Assembly (NCBI GenBank): GCA_012797725.1
Contig: JAAZON010000097.1
Coordinates: forward strand, 1 to 8,397
Length of the DNA stretch: 8,397 bases
Direction: 5' to 3'
From: SAR324 cluster bacterium
GTDB lineage: Bacteria; Bdellovibrionota; UBA2361; JAAZON01
Below are positions 6,028 through 8,397 of this stretch, one piece after another. The notes under the pieces were generated by a model. It was not told where the DNA came from and ran no database searches. It saw only the letters and a program-made list of their open reading frames with translations. Every line of letters begins with the position of its first letter. The stretch's first letter is position 1. The translations under genes were made by a program, and so were the position numbers.

Positions 6028-6639
6028 ATGATGAGTGATCTAATTCTTTCCATTTCAAGAAGCATAGCGTCTGTGGATGGAGATCTTATATTATTAATAG
6101 TAATTATCTTGGCCGGACTGATTGTCGTTAGAGGACTCTATGGTTCTGCAGAACTCAAGCGGAAAGACTCCGGAATGGGAAAGGATGCTCTCGTTGTTAG
6201 TGTAGATGGTAGTAAAAGCTTGGCTGTGCGTCATTATGTCTCAGAGATGCAGGGTTTAGCAGGAAGGCCGGACGCATTAATTAGTGAGAATGGCTTTATC
6301 ATTCCCGTAGAACGAAAACCCCTTGCAAGGAAAATTCGGGATCGTTATGTTGCTCAACTTCTTGTCTATATGAGGCTTGTTGAGGAATTTGAAGGAAGGA
6401 GGCCTCCTTATGGATATTTGATATTGGGTCCTTCATGCCGAAGTTTTAAGATTGAAAATAGTTTGGAACGACAAGCCTGGCTGCAGGGAATAATAGATGA
6501 TATGCGACAAATCCTGGATGGAGGAGTCTGTGTTGCAGCCCCACATATTCGTAAGTGCATTAAATGTGGAGTGAGGAATTTCTGCGAATTCAATATTACT
6601 GCTGGGGATAATAAAATTGAGTCTAGAAACATCGCATAA
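6028..6639 (+). CDS. C-terminal, catalytic half of a membrane-anchored Cas4/RecB-like nuclease
   Basis: A 203-residue protein in the same frame as the preceding half. It starts with a transmembrane helix (about 19-38, DLILLIVIILAGLIVVRGLY), followed by positive charges (ELKRK), so the body should be cytoplasmic. It carries the rest of a Cas4-type nuclease: GRPD (79-82, metal-binding Asp82), IPVERK (92-97, Glu95 and Lys97 of the PD-(D/E)XK core), QLLVY (110-114) and RPPYGYLIL (125-133). Near the end are three cysteines, C177, C180 and C186 (KCIKCGVRNFC), which with C29 of the first half would hold a 4Fe-4S cluster. Cas4 and relatives act on DNA ends and single strands. GGGA lies immediately before the ATG at 6028 and 3 nt before the ATG at 6031, too close for a good ribosome-binding site, which suggests coupled translation or readthrough. 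No CRISPR array or other cas gene is present. Confidence 0.85.
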   Translation: MMSDLILSISRSIASVDGDLILLIVIILAGLIVVRGLYGSAELKRKDSGMGKDALVVSVDGSKSLAVRHYVSEMQGLAGRPDALISENGFIIPVERKPLARKIRDRYVAQLLVYMRLVEEFEGRRPPYGYLILGPSCRSFKIENSLERQAWLQGIIDDMRQILDGGVCVAAPHIRKCIKCGVRNFCEFNITAGDNKIESRNIA

Positions 6640-6646
6640 TATAAAT

Positions 6647-7687
6647 ATGCCTCTTGTCAGCATTGTGCTTCCTTGTTTTAAACAAGCAAGGCTACTGCCT
6701 GAAGCCCTCGATAGCATTCTTGCGCAGGACTATCCATACATTGAGACCATTGTTGTTAATGATGGAAGTCCGGACGACACTGTCGAAGTGGCTCGAAGCT
6801 TTATAGAGGCCAATCCAGGAAGGGAGATCCGCATAGTGGAAAAGGAAAACGGAGGCGTCTCCGATGCCCGAAATGCAGGCCTGCGTGTTGCAAGAGGGCA
6901 GTATCTTATGTGCTTGGATGCAGATGATAAAATTAAAAGTAAGTATGTAAGTACAGCTCTATCATTAATGTCTCGTACGAAGGCTAATCTTTTCTATTGC
7001 AATCAAGAGAACTTCGGAACTGAGACAGGGGAGTGGATTACTGGACCATACAGCCCCTATTTTATTCGTTATAGTAACTGCATTTGTAATGTAGCCATTT
7101 ATGACAGGATTCTGTTTGAAAGAACTGGAGGCTATAAAGTCTCATTTGCGTTTGCAGAAGATTGGGAATATTGGATATCTTGTTCTCGCCATGGGCTTAT
7201 TGCTTGTAAAGGTGAAGAGAAACTATATCAATACCGTGTGAATAGCGGAGGCCTCGCTGCGACCTTTATGAAAGGCCACTACAAAGACTGTACGGCCTTA
7301 ATCCGAATTGCAAATGAAGACTTGTATCCGGTGGAAGAGCTTCTGGAAGCACATGATCATGTTCCTGCCTTATCCTCAGAAGCTCAGAGAATTTTAGAAG
7401 ACTTGGATAGAAAGCACTCAGAACAGTGGCTTCTTAAATTTTGTTTGGGTCTAATAGCAGAGCAAACAGGTAATATAAGTGAGGCAATGAAATATTATTG
7501 GCTCTCTGTGGCTTTGACATCTGAGAAGAACTGGCAACCTTTCTTTAGGATAGGAGTTTTAAGCGAAAAGGCAGAACAAGGAGAAGAGGCGCTTCGATTT
7601 TACAGATTAACACTTACGTTACGGCCTGATATGAGTCGTTTTCTTCTTCCACGCATTGTGGCGCTTGGTGGAGTCTCTCCACTTTAG
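6647..7687 (+). CDS. family 2 glycosyltransferase with C-terminal TPR-like region
   Basis: A 346-residue GT-A fold glycosyltransferase, expected to move a sugar from a nucleotide sugar to a cell-surface glycan, lipid or protein. The donor and acceptor are not deducible. Visible motifs are the N-terminal strand VSIVLPCF (4-11), SILAQDYPYIETIVVNDGS (23-41), GGVSDARNAGL (69-79), the metal-binding LDADD (90-94) and an acidic EDWEYW (171-176) where the catalytic base is expected. YRVNSGG (196-202) follows. From about 261 the chain turns into two TPR-like helix pairs (AEQTGNISEAMKYYWLSVAL; AEQGEEALRFYRLTLTLRPD), which may bind the acceptor or a partner. There is no membrane segment. I chose the ATG at 6647 because the family begins MP.VSIVLP; a TTG at 6617 after GGGG is possible and would overlap the nuclease gene. 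The 7-bp spacing implies co-transcription with the nuclease halves. Confidence 0.92.
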   Translation: MPLVSIVLPCFKQARLLPEALDSILAQDYPYIETIVVNDGSPDDTVEVARSFIEANPGREIRIVEKENGGVSDARNAGLRVARGQYLMCLDADDKIKSKYVSTALSLMSRTKANLFYCNQENFGTETGEWITGPYSPYFIRYSNCICNVAIYDRILFERTGGYKVSFAFAEDWEYWISCSRHGLIACKGEEKLYQYRVNSGGLAATFMKGHYKDCTALIRIANEDLYPVEELLEAHDHVPALSSEAQRILEDLDRKHSEQWLLKFCLGLIAEQTGNISEAMKYYWLSVALTSEKNWQPFFRIGVLSEKAEQGEEALRFYRLTLTLRPDMSRFLLPRIVALGGVSPL

Positions 7688-7701
7688 AAAAAGTGGAACT
7701 C
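7671..7701. terminator. stem-loop between convergent genes
   Basis: A perfect 8-bp stem, TCCACTTT (7678-7685) / AAAGTGGA (7690-7697), closes on the tetraloop AGAA. It can be extended by GAGT (7671-7674) / ACTC (7698-7701) across a three-base bulge. It spans the glycosyltransferase stop codon and touches the aminotransferase stop codon, an ideal place for a shared bidirectional terminator. Neither strand has a U-tract after the stem, so it is not a textbook Rho-independent terminator; it may act as a 3'-end stabiliser instead. Confidence 0.5.
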
Positions 7702-8397
7702 AACCATGCGAAGATTTAAACTGCTTCAAAGCATATTCAAGCACTTCCACAGCGTTTATGATATCGGCTTGCTCAAGCACATAAGCAGCACGAACCTCAT
7801 TTTTGCCACGGCTGTTGTCTAGATAGAAACCACTTGCAGGAGCAACAAAAGTAGTGGCTCCCTTAAATGATACTTCTTCCAGCATATATGCTGCAAAGGC
7901 ATCAGCATCATTTACTGGCAGTCGAATAATCATATAAAAAGCTCCTTGAGTCCGTCGAGCGAAAACACCCGGGATGCTTTGCAGTGCATCTGACAGGGTA
8001 TCGCGGCGCTTCTGGTATTCCTCACGCACAGCAATAATAAAGTCTTGGGAAATGCGCTCCATCATATAGGCTGCCGCAAACTGTTCCAGTGTTGATACTG
8101 AAAGTCTAGCCTGGGCGAAACAGAGGACCCTAGCCATAAATTCTTCATTGGTGCTGATTAGGCATCCGAGACGTGCTCCACATAGACTGAAGCGCTTAGA
8201 AAGGCTGTCCAGAACCACAACTCTTGGATTGTTAGGCGCCACATTTAATATTGAAAGGGGTTCCAAGTCGTCATACACAAATTCACGATATGCTTCATCT
8301 GAAAGAAGAAACAAATTGTGTTCTTCACATATATTTAAGAGTGTTTCAATTTCTTTGCGAGTGTAGACAGTTCCTGTTGGATTGTTTGGATTGCATA
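7700..8397 (-). CDS. class I/II PLP-dependent aminotransferase (5' end beyond window)
   Basis: The C-terminal 231 residues of a fold-type I aminotransferase of the aspartate aminotransferase family; the start lies beyond the right edge. These enzymes exchange an amino group between an amino acid and a 2-oxo acid using pyridoxal phosphate. Residue numbers count from the window edge. NPNNPTG (2-8) and DEAY (33-36) bind the cofactor ring. SLSKRFSLCGARLG (64-77) holds the Schiff-base lysine K67, with the phosphate-binding R75 eight residues on, as in aspartate aminotransferase. NEVRAAYVL (199-207) carries R202, the expected substrate-carboxylate arginine. GAFYMIIRLPV and VAPASGFYLDNSRGKNEVR fit a subgroup often annotated simply as PLP-dependent aminotransferase, so the substrate cannot be named. 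It is convergent with the glycosyltransferase, with 12 bp between stop codons. No defect is visible. Confidence 0.95.
   Translation of the reverse strand, partial: CNPNNPTGTVYTRKEIETLLNICEEHNLFLLSDEAYREFVYDDLEPLSILNVAPNNPRVVVLDSLSKRFSLCGARLGCLISTNEEFMARVLCFAQARLSVSTLEQFAAAYMMERISQDFIIAVREEYQKRRDTLSDALQSIPGVFARRTQGAFYMIIRLPVNDADAFAAYMLEEVSFKGATTFVAPASGFYLDNSRGKNEVRAAYVLEQADIINAVEVLEYALKQFKSSHG

Noticed and set aside
6408..6717. Minus-strand open frames across the nuclease/glycosyltransferase junction
   Set aside because: They lie opposite strongly conserved coding motifs (C-x2-C-x5-C, VSIVLPCF) and have no plausible product.
1..8397. tRNA, rRNA, integrase or transposase genes
   Set aside because: No GTTCGAATC-type T-loop in a cloverleaf setting, no rRNA core sequences and no DDE, tyrosine-recombinase or HUH motifs were seen in any convincing frame.

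Overview
The window is moderately AT-rich bacterial DNA with standard stop codons (TAA, TAG and TGA all end convincing genes). It holds nine supportable coding regions or half-genes on both strands, separated by unusually long non-coding gaps of about 300-500 bp. No rRNA, tRNA, integrase, insertion sequence or CRISPR array is visible. The housekeeping proteins (ThpR, Pcm, a class I aminotransferase) fit many phyla, so I do not assign a taxon. Loose spacing, several lineage-specific hypothetical proteins and dispersed palindromic repeats suggest an environmental, little-studied bacterium.

Left part (1-4068): a minus-strand TPR protein (116-868) diverges from thpR (1072-1632, plus), an RNA 2',3'-cyclic phosphodiesterase. 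Convergent with thpR is a minus-strand two-gene unit. Its first gene (2609-3268) is an unrecognised protein with a basic Arg/Gly-rich tail and two copies of a degenerate domain. Its second gene, 35 bp downstream, is pcm (1941-2573), protein-L-isoaspartate methyltransferase. A divergent gap then leads to a 157-residue hypothetical protein (3595-4068).

Middle part (4069-5739): two copies of a palindromic MITE/REP-like repeat of about 75-78 bp (4121-4198 and 5364-5438) bracket a gene for a protein with two membrane segments and a coiled coil (4571-5311). Between the two repeats the arm hairpin differs in sequence but keeps its place and its pairing.

Right part (5740-8397): the most interesting locus. 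Two consecutive ORFs in the SAME reading frame, separated only by one TAA and nine bases, together spell a complete Cas4/RecB-like PD-(D/E)XK nuclease. All four iron-sulfur cysteines and the catalytic His, Asp, Glu and Lys are present. A pair of transmembrane helices is inserted between the N-terminal cysteine/His motif and the rest of the nuclease, and the stop codon lies in the loop between those helices. The locus is therefore either a membrane-anchored nuclease made as two half-proteins, or one gene recently broken (or read through) at that stop. It is followed 7 bp later by a family 2 glycosyltransferase with a C-terminal TPR-like region (6647-7687), probably co-transcribed. A convergent class I/II aminotransferase (7700-8397, minus, missing its N-terminus) closes the window, with a strong stem-loop between the two gene ends.
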